64,000 bases of DNA from Mycobacterium alsense (GTDB taxonomy: Bacteria; Actinomycetota; Actinomycetes; Mycobacteriales; Mycobacteriaceae), in contig NZ_MVHD01000006.1 in NCBI RefSeq assembly GCF_002086635.1, positions 103,199 to 167,198 on the forward strand. Reading direction: 5' to 3'. This document shows positions 18,268-27,547 of the stretch, one piece after another; positions within the stretch are counted from its first letter, which is position 1; every line of letters starts with the position of its first letter. The translations under genes and the position numbers were made by a program. A model generated the notes under the pieces. That model ran no database searches. It was not told the DNA's origin and saw only the letters and a program-made list of their open reading frames with translations.

Positions 18268-20270
18268 CTGCAGTGTTCGACACCGTGCTTGTGGCCAACC
18301 GTGGCGAGATCGCGGTGCGGGTGATCCGCACCTTGCGCCGGATGGGCATCAAATCCGTCGCCGTCTACAGCGACGCCGACGCCACCGCGCGGCACGTGCT
18401 GGAGGCCGACGCGGCCGTCCGCCTGGGACCCGCACCCGCGCGCGAAAGCTATCTGGACATCGACAAGGTCGTCGACGCCGCCGTGCGCACCGGCGCCCAG
18501 GCGATCCACCCGGGCTACGGATTCCTTTCCGAAAACGCGGATTTCGCCTCGGCGTGCGAACGCGCCGGGGTGGTGTTCTTGGGTCCGCCGCCCCTGGCGA
18601 TGCAGGTGATGGGCGACAAGATCACCGCCAAGAACGCCGTCGCCGCCTTCGACGTGCCGGTGGTGCCGGGCGTGGCCCAGCCCGGTTTGACCGACGACGA
18701 TCTCGTCGCGGCGGCCGACGAGGTCGGCTATCCGGTGTTGATCAAGCCGTCGGCGGGCGGCGGCGGCAAGGGCATGCGGCTGGTGGAGGATCCGGCCCGG
18801 CTGCCCGGGGCGCTGGTGAGCGCCCGCCGAGAGGCCGCGTCCGCGTTCGGCGACGACACGCTGTTTTTGGAGCGGTTCGTGTTGCGGCCCAGGCATATTG
18901 AGGTGCAGGTGCTCGCCGACACCCACGGCACCGTCGTCCATCTGGGCGAACGCGAATGCAGCCTGCAGCGGCGGCACCAGAAGGTCATCGAGGAGGCGCC
19001 CTCGCCGCTGCTCGACCCCGGCACGCGCGCGCGGATCGGGGCGGCGGCATGCAACACGGCCCGCAGCGTCGACTACGTCGGGGCCGGCACCGTGGAGTTC
19101 ATCGTCTCCGCCGATCGGCCCGACGAGTTCTTCTTCATGGAGATGAACACCCGCCTGCAGGTCGAGCATCCGGTGACCGAGGCGGTCACCGGCCTGGACC
19201 TGGTGGAGTGGCAGCTGCGGGTGGCCGCGGGCGAGAAGCTGGGCTTCGCGCAGGACGATATCGAATTGCGCGGGCATGCGATCGAGGCCCGCGTGTACGC
19301 CGAAGACCCCGCGCGCGGGTTCCTGCCGACGGGCGGGCGGGTGCTGCAGGTGTTCGAGCCCGTCGGCGCCGGGGTGCGGGTGGATTCGTCGCTGCTGGCC
19401 GGCACGCGGGTGGGAAGCGACTACGACCCGATGCTGAGCAAGGTGATCGCCCATGGCGACGACCGCGACGAGGCGCTCGCGAAACTCGACGGGGCACTGG
19501 CGCGCACCGCGGTGCTGGGCGTGCAGACCAACCTGGAATTTCTGCGGTTCCTGCTGGCCGACGAGCGGGTGCGCGCCGGAGATCTCGACACCGCGCTGCT
19601 CGACGAGCGGGTGGCCGATTTCGCGCCGGTGCCGGCCCCCGACGATGTGCTGGCCGCCGGTGGCCTGTTCCGCCAATGGGCGCTCGCGCGTCGCGCTCGC
19701 GGCAACCCGTGGGCGGCGCCCACGGGATGGCGGGTCGGCGGTGACGCCGCGCCGGTGCGCACGGCGATGCGCACCCCGCTGCGCAGCGAGACGGTCTCGG
19801 TGTGGGGACTGCCCGGCGACGCCAGGGTGCGGGTCGGTGACGGCGAGACCCGTTCCGCCAGTGTGCGAGTCGACGGAGCGTCGATGACCGTGACGCTGGA
19901 CGGGGTGTCTCGCGAATACCGGTGGGCCGAGGCCGACCGGCACCTGTGGATCGCCGACGAACGCGGAACCTGGCACCTGCGCGAGGCCGAGGAGCACAAG
20001 ATTCACCGCGCGGCCGGTGCGCGGCAGGCCGAGATCGTCAGCCCCATGCCCGGCAACGTGATCGCCGTGCAGGCCGAATCCGGCGCCGAGGTCTCCGAGG
20101 GCGACATCGTGGTCGTCGTGGAGGCGATGAAGATGGAACACTCGCTGGCCGCGCCGGTTTCGGGGCGGGTGGAGGTGCTCGTCTCGGTCGGCGACCAGGT
20201 GGCGGTGGACCAGGTGCTGGCCCGCCTCGCGGACTCCGAAGAAAACACCGATGGCAAGGACGAGACATGA
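18264..20270 (+). CDS. accA1: Acyl-CoA carboxylase biotin carboxylase/carrier subunit AccA1
   Basis: The 668-residue protein has a biotin carboxylase N-terminal domain ([16 protein letters not shown]), an ATP-grasp region with the glycine-rich loop [10 protein letters not shown] and [13 protein letters not shown], a linker domain, and a C-terminal biotinyl domain. The biotinylated lysine is K623 in EAMKME. It carboxylates biotin and pairs with AccD1. The GTG start overlaps the accD1 TGA as GTGA. A GTG three codons later would match the recorded M. tuberculosis start. A longer open reading frame upstream runs through accD1 in another frame and is not coding. Confidence 0.93.
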   Translation: MTAVFDTVLVANRGEIAVRVIRTLRRMGIKSVAVYSDADATARHVLEADAAVRLGPAPARESYLDIDKVVDAAVRTGAQAIHPGYGFLSENADFASACERAGVVFLGPPPLAMQVMGDKITAKNAVAAFDVPVVPGVAQPGLTDDDLVAAADEVGYPVLIKPSAGGGGKGMRLVEDPARLPGALVSARREAASAFGDDTLFLERFVLRPRHIEVQVLADTHGTVVHLGERECSLQRRHQKVIEEAPSPLLDPGTRARIGAAACNTARSVDYVGAGTVEFIVSADRPDEFFFMEMNTRLQVEHPVTEAVTGLDLVEWQLRVAAGEKLGFAQDDIELRGHAIEARVYAEDPARGFLPTGGRVLQVFEPVGAGVRVDSSLLAGTRVGSDYDPMLSKVIAHGDDRDEALAKLDGALARTAVLGVQTNLEFLRFLLADERVRAGDLDTALLDERVADFAPVPAPDDVLAAGGLFRQWALARRARGNPWAAPTGWRVGGDAAPVRTAMRTPLRSETVSVWGLPGDARVRVGDGETRSASVRVDGASMTVTLDGVSREYRWAEADRHLWIADERGTWHLREAEEHKIHRAAGARQAEIVSPMPGNVIAVQAESGAEVSEGDIVVVVEAMKMEHSLAAPVSGRVEVLVSVGDQVAVDQVLARLADSEENTDGKDET

Positions 20271-21436
20271 CTACGTCGATTACTTCCGGGGGCACATTGC
20301 CCAAGGAATACGAGGACCTTCGCGACACGGTGGCCGACTTTGCGCGCACCGTCGTCGCGCCGGTGTCGGCCAAACACGATGAGGAGCACAGCTTCCCGTA
20401 CGAGGTAGTCGCCAAGATGGGCGAGATGGGCCTGTTCGGCCTGCCGTTCCCCGAGGAGTACGGCGGGATGGGCGGCGACTACTTCGCGTTGTCGCTGGCA
20501 CTCGAGGAACTCGGCAAGGTCGACCAGTCCGTGGCGATCACGCTGGAGGCCGGCGTCAGCCTCGGCGCGATGCCGATCTACCGGTTCGGCAACGAGGAGC
20601 AGAAGCGAAAGTGGCTGCCGGACCTGACGGCGGGCCGGGCGCTCGCCGGGTTCGGCCTCACCGAGCCGGGCGCCGGCTCCGACGCGGGCGCCACCCGCAC
20701 CACCGCCCGCCTCGAGGGCGGCGAATGGGTGATCAACGGCACCAAGCAATTCATCACCAACTCCGGCACCGACATCACCTCGCTGGTCACCGTCACCGCC
20801 GTGACGGGCACCCTCGCCGGGGACAGGAAGGAAATCTCGACGATCATCGTGCCCAGCGGCACACCGGGTTTCACCGTCGAGCCGGTCTACAACAAGGTCG
20901 GTTGGAACGCATCGGACACCCATCCGCTGACTTTCGCCGACGCCCGCGTGCCGGAGGAGAACCTGTTGGGCCCCCGCGGCAGCGGCTACGCCAACTTCCT
21001 GTCGATCCTCGACGAGGGCCGGATCGCGATCGCCGCCCTGGCGACCGGGGCGGCGCAGGGCTGCGTGGACGAAAGCGTCAAGTACGCCAAGGAACGGCAG
21101 TCGTTCGGGCAGCCGATCGGTTCCTATCAGGCGATCAGCTTCAAGATCGCACGGATGGAGGCCCGCGCTCACGTCGCGCGCACGGCGTACTACGATGCGG
21201 CCGCAAAGATGTTGGCCGGCAAGCCATTCAAGAAGGAGGCGGCGATCGCCAAGATGATCGCGTCGGAGGCGGCAATGGACAATGCCCGCGACGCCACCCA
21301 GATCCACGGCGGCTACGGCTTCATGAACGAGTACCCCGTGGCGCGTCACTATCGCGACAGCAAGATCCTCGAGATCGGTGAGGGAACCACCGAGGTGCAG
21401 CTGATGCTCATCGCGCGATCGCTGGGGCTGTCGTGA
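20267..21436 (+). CDS. fadE19: Acyl-CoA dehydrogenase FadE19
   Basis: The 389-residue FAD-dependent acyl-CoA dehydrogenase has the [14 protein letters not shown] flavin-site motif, a [13 protein letters not shown] segment and the C-terminal IGEGTTEVQ, whose E372 is the expected catalytic base. In this operon it should oxidise branched short acyl-CoAs such as isovaleryl-CoA. The ATG overlaps the accA1 stop (ATGA). Confidence 0.93.
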   Translation: MTTSITSGGTLPKEYEDLRDTVADFARTVVAPVSAKHDEEHSFPYEVVAKMGEMGLFGLPFPEEYGGMGGDYFALSLALEELGKVDQSVAITLEAGVSLGAMPIYRFGNEEQKRKWLPDLTAGRALAGFGLTEPGAGSDAGATRTTARLEGGEWVINGTKQFITNSGTDITSLVTVTAVTGTLAGDRKEISTIIVPSGTPGFTVEPVYNKVGWNASDTHPLTFADARVPEENLLGPRGSGYANFLSILDEGRIAIAALATGAAQGCVDESVKYAKERQSFGQPIGSYQAISFKIARMEARAHVARTAYYDAAAKMLAGKPFKKEAAIAKMIASEAAMDNARDATQIHGGYGFMNEYPVARHYRDSKILEIGEGTTEVQLMLIARSLGLS

Positions 21437-21954
21437 GCACAGGGGACGAAACCGGAAAGTCGATTGTCCAGCGGGGCTTGTGGTTTGAGGAGTTCGAGGT
21501 CGGCACGACCTACCTGCACCGGCCCGGCCGCACGGTCACCGAAGCGGACAACGTCTTGTTCACGACGCTGACGATGAACACCCAATCGCTGCACCTGGAT
21601 GCGGCGTGGGCGGCCGAGCAGCCGGGCTTTCGCGGGGAGCGGCTGGTGAACTCCATGTTCACCCTCTCCACGCTGGTGGGCCTGTCGGTGGCGCAGCTGA
21701 CACTGGGCACCATCGTCGCCAACCTCGGGTTCTCCGAGGTGTCGTTCCCCAAGCCCGTCTTTCACGGCGACACCCTGTACGCCGAGACGGTGTGCACCGC
21801 CAAGCGCGAGTCGAAGAGCCGTCCGGGCGAGGGCATCGTCACCCTGGAACACACCGGCCGCAACCAGCACGGCGACGTCGTGGCGAAGGCGGTGCGCACC
21901 ACGCTGGTGCAGAAGCGACCCGATTCCGAAAAAGGCACGAAGGAGTCCGGATGA
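21433..21954 (+). CDS. MaoC-like hydratase (Rv2499c-like)
   Basis: The 173-residue hotdog-fold protein carries the MaoC-type active-site stretch MNTQSLHLD (Asn and His at about 49 and 54) and a later [17 protein letters not shown] segment. The homologous gene next to citE has been linked to hydration of itaconyl-CoA and 3-methylglutaconyl-CoA before CitE cleaves the product. The reaction assigned here follows that context. The GTG start overlaps the fadE19 TGA. Confidence 0.88.
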   Translation: MSTGDETGKSIVQRGLWFEEFEVGTTYLHRPGRTVTEADNVLFTTLTMNTQSLHLDAAWAAEQPGFRGERLVNSMFTLSTLVGLSVAQLTLGTIVANLGFSEVSFPKPVFHGDTLYAETVCTAKRESKSRPGEGIVTLEHTGRNQHGDVVAKAVRTTLVQKRPDSEKGTKESG

Positions 21955-22766
21955 ACCTGCGCGAGGCGGGTCCGGCGTGGCTGTTCTGCCCGGCCGACCG
22001 TCCCGAGCGTTTCGCCAAGGCCGCCGCCGCGGCGGACGTGGTGATCCTCGACCTGGAGGACGGCGTGGCCGAAGCCGACAAGCCCGCCGCCCGCAAGGCG
22101 CTGCGCGAGACCCCGCTGGACCCCGGGCGCACCGTGGTGCGCATCAACCCCGCGGGCACCGACGAGCAGGCCCGCGACCTGGACGCCCTGGCCGATACCG
22201 CGTACACCACCGTGATGCTCTCCAAGACCGAATCGGCCGCGCAGGTCACCGCGCTCGCGCCGCGCGAGGTCGTCGGGCTGATCGAGACGCCGCGCGGCGC
22301 GGTGTTCGCCACCGAGATCGCGGCGGCCGAGAACACCGTCGCCTTGATGTGGGGCGCCGAGGACCTGGTCGCCACGCTGGGCGGCAGCTCGAGCCGGCGC
22401 GCCGACGGCAGCTACCGCGACGTCGCCCGCCACGTCCGGTCGACGGCCCTGCTCGCGGCGTCCGCGTTCGGCCGGATCGCGCTCGACGCCGTGCACCTGG
22501 ACATCAAGGACCTCGAGGGCTTGCGGGCGGAGGCGATCGACGGCGTCGCGGTGGGTTTCGACGGGACCGTGTGCATCCACCCCACGCAGATCGCGGTCGT
22601 GCGCGAGGCCTATCGCCCCGACGAGGAGAAGCTGGACTGGGCGCGGCGGGTGTTGGCGGCGGCGCGGTCCGAGCGCGGGGTGTTCGCGTTCGAGGGACAG
22701 ATGGTCGACTCGCCGGTGCTCAAGCACGCGCAGGCGTTGCTGCGCCGGGCGGGGGAGCCCGCCTGA
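21951..22766 (+). CDS. citE: CitE-like beta-hydroxyacyl-CoA lyase (Rv2498c)
   Basis: The 271-residue TIM-barrel enzyme belongs to the HpcH/HpaI-CitE family. Metal and CoA-binding landmarks include [16 protein letters not shown] near residue 35, RINPAGT, and the glutamate-bearing [15 protein letters not shown] and MWGAEDL. Although named after the citrate lyase beta subunit, no citD or citF is present. The M. tuberculosis enzyme cleaves HMG-CoA and citramalyl-CoA in leucine and itaconate breakdown, which fits its place in this operon. Its ATG overlaps the preceding stop. Confidence 0.92.
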   Translation: MNLREAGPAWLFCPADRPERFAKAAAAADVVILDLEDGVAEADKPAARKALRETPLDPGRTVVRINPAGTDEQARDLDALADTAYTTVMLSKTESAAQVTALAPREVVGLIETPRGAVFATEIAAAENTVALMWGAEDLVATLGGSSSRRADGSYRDVARHVRSTALLAASAFGRIALDAVHLDIKDLEGLRAEAIDGVAVGFDGTVCIHPTQIAVVREAYRPDEEKLDWARRVLAAARSERGVFAFEGQMVDSPVLKHAQALLRRAGEPA

Positions 22767-22905
22767 CACGCCGCTGCGGCGACACGTTGCCGGCTCGGCC
22801 TCGATCAACCCGGTGCCGTCGCGTTTGAGCGCATAATGGAAAGCGCGCCAGTGTCGCGACGAGCGGAGCCTTTTGCCCAGCTCGGCTCGGGGCTGAGGAG
22901 GCGGT

Positions 22906-23997
22906 ATGGCAGACATTTCCCGGATGCCGCTGACCGTCGACCTCGAACCGGTGCAACTCGTCGCGCCCGACGGCACGCGGACACCCGAATCCCGGTACGG
23001 CGGTGACCTTCCCGCCGAGACGCTGTGCTGGCTCTACGAGATGATGGTGCTCACCCGCGAGCTGGACACCGAGTTCGTCAACCTCAAGCGCCAGGGCCAG
23101 CTGGCGTTGTACGGACCGTGCCGCGGCCAGGAGGCCGCCCAGGTCGGCGCCACCGCGTGCCTGCGGAAGACCGACTGGCTGTTCCCCCAATATCGCGAGC
23201 TGGGCGCCTATCTGGTGCGCGGCATTCCGCCCGGACGCGTCGGGGCGGTGTGGCGGGGGACGTGGCACGGCGGCCTGGAATTCACCAAGAAGTGCTGCGC
23301 GCCAATATCGATTCCGATCGGCACCCAGGCCCTGCACGCCGTCGGCGCGGCGATGGCGGCGCAACGCCTCGGCGAGGATTCGGTGACCGTGGCCTTCGTC
23401 GGCGACGGCGCCACCAGCGAGGGGGACGTCCACGAGGCCCTGAACTTCGCCGCGGTGTTCACCACACCGTGCGTGTTCTACGTGCAGAACAACCAGTGGG
23501 CGATCTCGGTACCGGTATCCCGGCAGACCGCCGCACCTTCCCTCGCGCACAAGGCGATTGGCTACGGGATGCCCGGAATCCGGGTGGACGGCAACGACGT
23601 GCTGGCCTGCTACGCGGTGATGGCCGAGGCCGCCGCCCGCGCCCGCGGCGGCGGCGGCCCGACGCTGATCGAGGCGGTCACCTACCGGCTCGGCGCGCAC
23701 ACCACCGCCGACGACCCGACCCGATACCGGTCGCAGGACGAGGTGGACCGGTGGGCGGCGCTGGACCCGATCCCGCGTTACCGCGCCTACCTGCAGGGCC
23801 AGGGGGTGTGGTCGGAGCGGCTGGAGGAGCGGGTCGCGGCGCGGGCCAAGCGCATGCGGACCGAACTGCGCGACGCGGTGTTCGACGCGCCCGACTTCGA
23901 CGTCGACGACGTGTTCACCTCCGTCTACGCGGAGATCACGCCCGGGCTGCAGGCGCAGCGCCAACAGCTGCGGGCCGAACTGGGGAGGCTGGAATGA
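22906..23997 (+). CDS. bkdA: Branched-chain keto-acid dehydrogenase E1 alpha
   Basis: The 363-residue thiamine-diphosphate subunit (Rv2497c, once called pdhA) carries the binding motif GDGATSEGDV with the later NN of YVQNNQWAIS. It decarboxylates branched 2-oxo acids with BkdB. GAGGAGG precedes the ATG. A 139-bp gap from citE could contain a second promoter. The phosphorylation-loop-like YRLGAHTTADDPTRYR is the usual family sequence. Confidence 0.93.
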   Translation: MADISRMPLTVDLEPVQLVAPDGTRTPESRYGGDLPAETLCWLYEMMVLTRELDTEFVNLKRQGQLALYGPCRGQEAAQVGATACLRKTDWLFPQYRELGAYLVRGIPPGRVGAVWRGTWHGGLEFTKKCCAPISIPIGTQALHAVGAAMAAQRLGEDSVTVAFVGDGATSEGDVHEALNFAAVFTTPCVFYVQNNQWAISVPVSRQTAAPSLAHKAIGYGMPGIRVDGNDVLACYAVMAEAAARARGGGGPTLIEAVTYRLGAHTTADDPTRYRSQDEVDRWAALDPIPRYRAYLQGQGVWSERLEERVAARAKRMRTELRDAVFDAPDFDVDDVFTSVYAEITPGLQAQRQQLRAELGRLE

Positions 23998-25043
23998 CCC
24001 AGCTCGCCGATCGGCCGGCCGGGCGCGACCAACCGCTCGCGGCGGCCGACGTCGCGCTGGGCGCGGGACAGCTGACCATGGTGCAGGCGCTCAACCGCGC
24101 GCTGCACGACGCGATGGCCGCCGACGACCGCGTCCTGGTGTTCGGCGAGGACGTGGGGGTTCAGGGCGGCGTGTTCCGGGTGACCGACGGGCTGGCCCAA
24201 ACCTTCGGCGAGCACCGCTGCTTCGACACGCCGTTGGCGGAGTCCGCCATCGTCGGAATCGCGATCGGGCTGGCGCTGCGCGGCTTCGTGCCGGTTCCGG
24301 AGATCCAATTCGACGGATTCTCCTACCCGGCCTTCGATCAGGTGGTCAGCCACCTGGCAAAGTATCGCACCCGCACCCGCGGCGAGATCGACATGCCGGT
24401 CACCGTCCGGATCCCGTCGTTCGGGGGAATCGGTGCGGCCGAACATCATTCGGAATCCACCGAGTCCTACTGGGCCCACACCGCCGGCCTCAAGGTGGTG
24501 GTGCCGTCCAACCCCGCCGACGCCTACTGGCTGCTGCGCCACGCCATCGCCTGCCCCGACCCGGTGATGTTCCTGGAACCCAAGCGCCGCTACCAGGGCC
24601 GCGGCGCCGTCGACACCGGCCGGCCCGAACCGCCCATCGGACGGGCCATGGTGCGCCGGCCCGGCCGCGACGTGACCGTCGTGACCTACGGCAGCCTGGT
24701 GAACACCGCAGTGGCCACCGCCGAAGACGCTCAGCGCCAACGACATTGGAGCCTGGAGGTCATCGACCTGAGGTCGCTGGCCCCGCTGGACTTCGAGACC
24801 GTCGCCGCGTCGATCCACCGGACCGGGCGCTGCATCGTGATGCACGAGGGCCCGCGCAGCCTCGGCTACGGGGCCGAGCTGGCCGCGCGCATCCAGGAGG
24901 AGATGTTCTACGAGCTGGAGGCACCGGTGTTGCGGGCCTGCGGTTTTGACACGCCCTACCCGCCCGCCCGGTTGGAGGGGCTGTGGTTGCCGGGCCCCGA
25001 CCGGCTGCTGGACTGCGTCGAGCGCGCGCTGGGACTGCCGTGA
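23994..25043 (+). CDS. bkdB: Branched-chain keto-acid dehydrogenase E1 beta
   Basis: The 349-residue partner of BkdA shows [18 protein letters not shown] and [16 protein letters not shown] near the N-terminus and a C-terminal transketolase domain with the LRSLAPLD motif. It completes the alpha2beta2 E1 that binds thiamine diphosphate. The ATG overlaps the bkdA stop by 4 bp, and the bkdC GTG overlaps its own stop. Confidence 0.93.
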   Translation: MTQLADRPAGRDQPLAAADVALGAGQLTMVQALNRALHDAMAADDRVLVFGEDVGVQGGVFRVTDGLAQTFGEHRCFDTPLAESAIVGIAIGLALRGFVPVPEIQFDGFSYPAFDQVVSHLAKYRTRTRGEIDMPVTVRIPSFGGIGAAEHHSESTESYWAHTAGLKVVVPSNPADAYWLLRHAIACPDPVMFLEPKRRYQGRGAVDTGRPEPPIGRAMVRRPGRDVTVVTYGSLVNTAVATAEDAQRQRHWSLEVIDLRSLAPLDFETVAASIHRTGRCIVMHEGPRSLGYGAELAARIQEEMFYELEAPVLRACGFDTPYPPARLEGLWLPGPDRLLDCVERALGLP

Positions 25044-26188
25044 GCGCCGACGATCGCGTCAAGGCGTTCCGGGTCCCCGACCTCGGCGAGGGGCTGGAAG
25101 AGGTGACGGTGTCGTGCTGGTACGTCGGCGCCGGCGACGACGTTGAGCTCAACCAGGTGTTGTGCACGGTGGAGACCGCCAAGGCCGAGGTGGAGATCCC
25201 CAGCCCGTACGCCGGACGCATCGTCGAAACCCGCGGGGCCGAAGGCGATGTGCTCAAGGTCGGGGCGGTGCTGGTCCGCATCGACACCGAACCCGGTCCG
25301 GCGTCCAACGGCGAGGGCGCGGTGCCGACGCTGGTCGGCTACGGCGCCGACGCGGGCATCGACACCAGCCGTCGGGTCGGCCGGCCGCTGGCCGCCCCGC
25401 CGGTGCGCAAGCTTGCCAAGGAGTTGTCGGTCGACCTCGCCTCGGTGCCGCGCGGCGAGGGCGAGGTGATCACCCGCGCCGACGTGCTCGCGGCCGCCCA
25501 CGTCGCCGGAGACGACGTCCGGCGGGTGCGCGCCGTGCAGGCCCGGATGGCCGAGAAGATGGCGCTGTCCCACCGGGACATCCCCGCGGCGAAGGCCAGC
25601 GTGGACGCGGATTGCACCGCGCTGCTGCGGCTCAGCGAGCATGACGGGCGGATCACCCCGTTCGTGCTGACGCTGCGGCTGCTCGTTATCGCGCTGGGCC
25701 ACAACGCCGTTCTCAACTCCACCTGGGTCGACTCGCCCGAGGGTCCCCAGGTGCACGTCCATCGAAGCGTGCATCTGGGGTTCGGTGTGGCCACCGCGCG
25801 TGGGCTGCTGGTCCCGGTGATCGCCGACGCCCAGAGCAAGACGACCCGCGAGTTGGCCGGGCGGACAGCGGAATTGATCACCGGCGCGCGCGAGGGCACC
25901 CTGACACCCGCCGAGCTGACGGGCTCGACGTTCACCGTGTCGAACTTCGGGGCGCTGGGCGTCGACGACGGCGTGCCGCTGATCAACCACCCGGAGGCGG
26001 CGATCCTGGGGATGGGAGCGATCAGGCCGCGCCCGGTGGTCGTCGGCGGCGAGGTTGTCGCGCGGTCGACGATGACGCTGACGTGCGTGTTCGACCACCG
26101 CGTCGCCGACGGCGCCCAGGTGTCGCGGTTCGTCTGCGAGCTCAGGGATTTGATCGAGTCGCCCGAGACCGCGCTTCTGGACCTGTAG
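25040..26188 (+). CDS. bkdC: Branched-chain keto-acid dehydrogenase E2 (dihydrolipoyl acyltransferase)
   Basis: The 382-residue E2 has one N-terminal lipoyl domain (lipoyl-lysine K48 in ETAKAEVE), an E1/E3-binding segment (about 107-145), and a catalytic domain ending in DHRVADG with H353 and D357. It transfers the acyl group to CoA. The E3 component (Lpd) is not in the window. The gene ends the operon, and a small unrelated secreted-protein gene follows. Confidence 0.93.
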   Translation: MSADDRVKAFRVPDLGEGLEEVTVSCWYVGAGDDVELNQVLCTVETAKAEVEIPSPYAGRIVETRGAEGDVLKVGAVLVRIDTEPGPASNGEGAVPTLVGYGADAGIDTSRRVGRPLAAPPVRKLAKELSVDLASVPRGEGEVITRADVLAAAHVAGDDVRRVRAVQARMAEKMALSHRDIPAAKASVDADCTALLRLSEHDGRITPFVLTLRLLVIALGHNAVLNSTWVDSPEGPQVHVHRSVHLGFGVATARGLLVPVIADAQSKTTRELAGRTAELITGAREGTLTPAELTGSTFTVSNFGALGVDDGVPLINHPEAAILGMGAIRPRPVVVGGEVVARSTMTLTCVFDHRVADGAQVSRFVCELRDLIESPETALLDL

Positions 26189-26266
26189 CGGCCTTCGGGG
26201 CCGCCGGTTTCGGGTTTGCTGAGCCACTTCCGTTTCCAGCTTGTCTTGGACTACCGTCAATGTGTT

Positions 26267-26563
26267 ATGAGGGCGATCGTCGTCGCGATGGCCTCCGCGA
26301 TCGTGTCGGGGCTTCTCAGCGTCCCGGCGGTGGCGCACGCCGACCCGTGCATCAACGGCACCGTCCGGGGTGGTGGTCCGGGTGGCGACTCTTTCCTGTG
26401 CCAGGATCGCGGGTGGTTACACGTCCTACCGACATCCGACGGCGCGACTCAGCCGTTGCCCCCGACGTGCGTGAGGTTTCCGGACAAGTACATGTGCCCG
26501 GTCGATGCGCCCGCGCCCGGCCTGGAGTGGACAACTCCGGGCCGCTGGTACCCGGGACACTAA
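26267..26563 (+). CDS. Small secreted cysteine-containing protein
   Basis: The 98-residue product has a signal peptide with probable cleavage after AHA (residue 25). The mature part has four cysteines (28, 45, 68, 77), which could form two disulfides, and several Trp and Pro residues. It resembles the small secreted proteins common in mycobacteria, but I do not recognise a family. It ends 44 bp from the convergent echA14. Confidence 0.7.
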   Translation: MRAIVVAMASAIVSGLLSVPAVAHADPCINGTVRGGGPGGDSFLCQDRGWLHVLPTSDGATQPLPPTCVRFPDKYMCPVDAPAPGLEWTTPGRWYPGH

Positions 26564-26607
26564 GAACCCCTTGCGGAGCCGTCGGCCACCGTCCGATGCA
26601 AGCCCGG

Positions 26608-27372
26608 CTACTTGCGGCGCGCCGCGGCCAACCTGCTTGCGAATTCCGGTGATTGGAGGGAGGCCGCCTGCGGTCCCAGCTCGGTGCGCATGGCCAGGTC
26701 GTGTTGCTCGGTGTCCAGCGATCCCGGGCTGATGGTGGCCCGCATGCTCGCCTTGGTCGCCAGCACCACCTCGCGGGGCGCCGCCGCGGGTCCGGAGGCG
26801 AGTTCGAGCGCCGCGGCGACCGGGTCGTCGGCGACGCCGAGCGCCAACCCGTGCCGTACGGCGGCCTCGGCGTCGAAGCGCATCCCGAACAACAGGGCCG
26901 CGCGCGCGACCTGCGGGCCGACCGCGCGCTGCAGCATCCAGGTCGCGCCGCCGCCGGGATGCAGCCCCAGCTTCTGGAACCGGGCGTCGAACAGCGCGCC
27001 GGGTCCGGCGATGCGCACGTCGGCGGCCAGCGCCAGGTTCAGGCCCGCGCCGACGGCCGCGCCGTTGACCGCCGCGATCGTCGGCAACCGGCAATTGCCG
27101 ACGGCCATGAACCCGTCGTAGATCCGCCGCAGTCCCGCCTCGGTCTCTCCGCCGCCGGCGGCCCCAAGGGCGCTGAGGTCGGCGCCGGCGCAAAACGCCT
27201 TTCCCGCGCCGGTGACCACGACGGCGTGCACGTCGGGATCGGCTTCGGCGCGCTCCACCGCGGCCCGCAACAGCGTCGACATCTCGTCGGTGAACGCGTT
27301 GCGCCGGTCGGGGTCGTTGACGGTGATGAGCGCGACGCGCGCGTCGACGCTGAACAGGACGGCCTCGGGCAC
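26608..27372 (-). CDS. echA14: Enoyl-CoA hydratase/isomerase family protein EchA14
   Basis: The 254-residue crotonase-fold protein has oxyanion-hole elements CAGADLSAL and [20 protein letters not shown]. The positions that carry the two catalytic glutamates in classical hydratases appear changed: the PEIL-like segment reads FQKLGL. True hydratase activity is therefore uncertain. It is the probable Rv2486 orthologue, which in M. tuberculosis borders lipQ. The start is GTG at 27372. It is divergent from the polyketide synthase gene, 175 bp away. Confidence 0.85.
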   Translation of the reverse strand: MPEAVLFSVDARVALITVNDPDRRNAFTDEMSTLLRAAVERAEADPDVHAVVVTGAGKAFCAGADLSALGAAGGGETEAGLRRIYDGFMAVGNCRLPTIAAVNGAAVGAGLNLALAADVRIAGPGALFDARFQKLGLHPGGGATWMLQRAVGPQVARAALLFGMRFDAEAAVRHGLALGVADDPVAAALELASGPAAAPREVVLATKASMRATISPGSLDTEQHDLAMRTELGPQAASLQSPEFASRLAAARRK

Positions 27373-27534
27373 CAGGTCAGGCTACTCGGCGGGCGCGGCG
27401 GCGCGAACCCCACCAGGACCCCGCCATCCGGTCTCGAGCGCCACGGCCACCGGAAGCCGGCGTGGCCTCTGGCAGTGCGGGCCGGGGTCGCAGCCGAGTG
27501 CGGCGGTTTCGCCGACGCCCTGTCCGTTCATCGG

Positions 27535-27540
27535 TATCGT
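27535..27540 (+). promoter_or_regulatory. Candidate -10 element, leaderless start of the PKS gene
   Basis: TATCGT ends 7 bases before the GTG start codon and no Shine-Dalgarno is present. This is the arrangement expected for a leaderless mycobacterial mRNA whose first base is the start codon. Confidence 0.4.
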
Positions 27541-27547
27541 TCGAGCC

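Noticed and set aside
27212..27547. N-terminal extension of the PKS into echA14
   Set aside because: It overlaps echA14 antisense and has no protein-like features. The acyl-AMP ligase begins at the GTG at 27548.
26564..27547. Second copy of the tRNA-Arg 3' end as an att site for the island
   Set aside because: I looked for the GTTCGAGTCGTGCC-type segment near the left edge of the block and did not see it, so the integration idea stays unproven.
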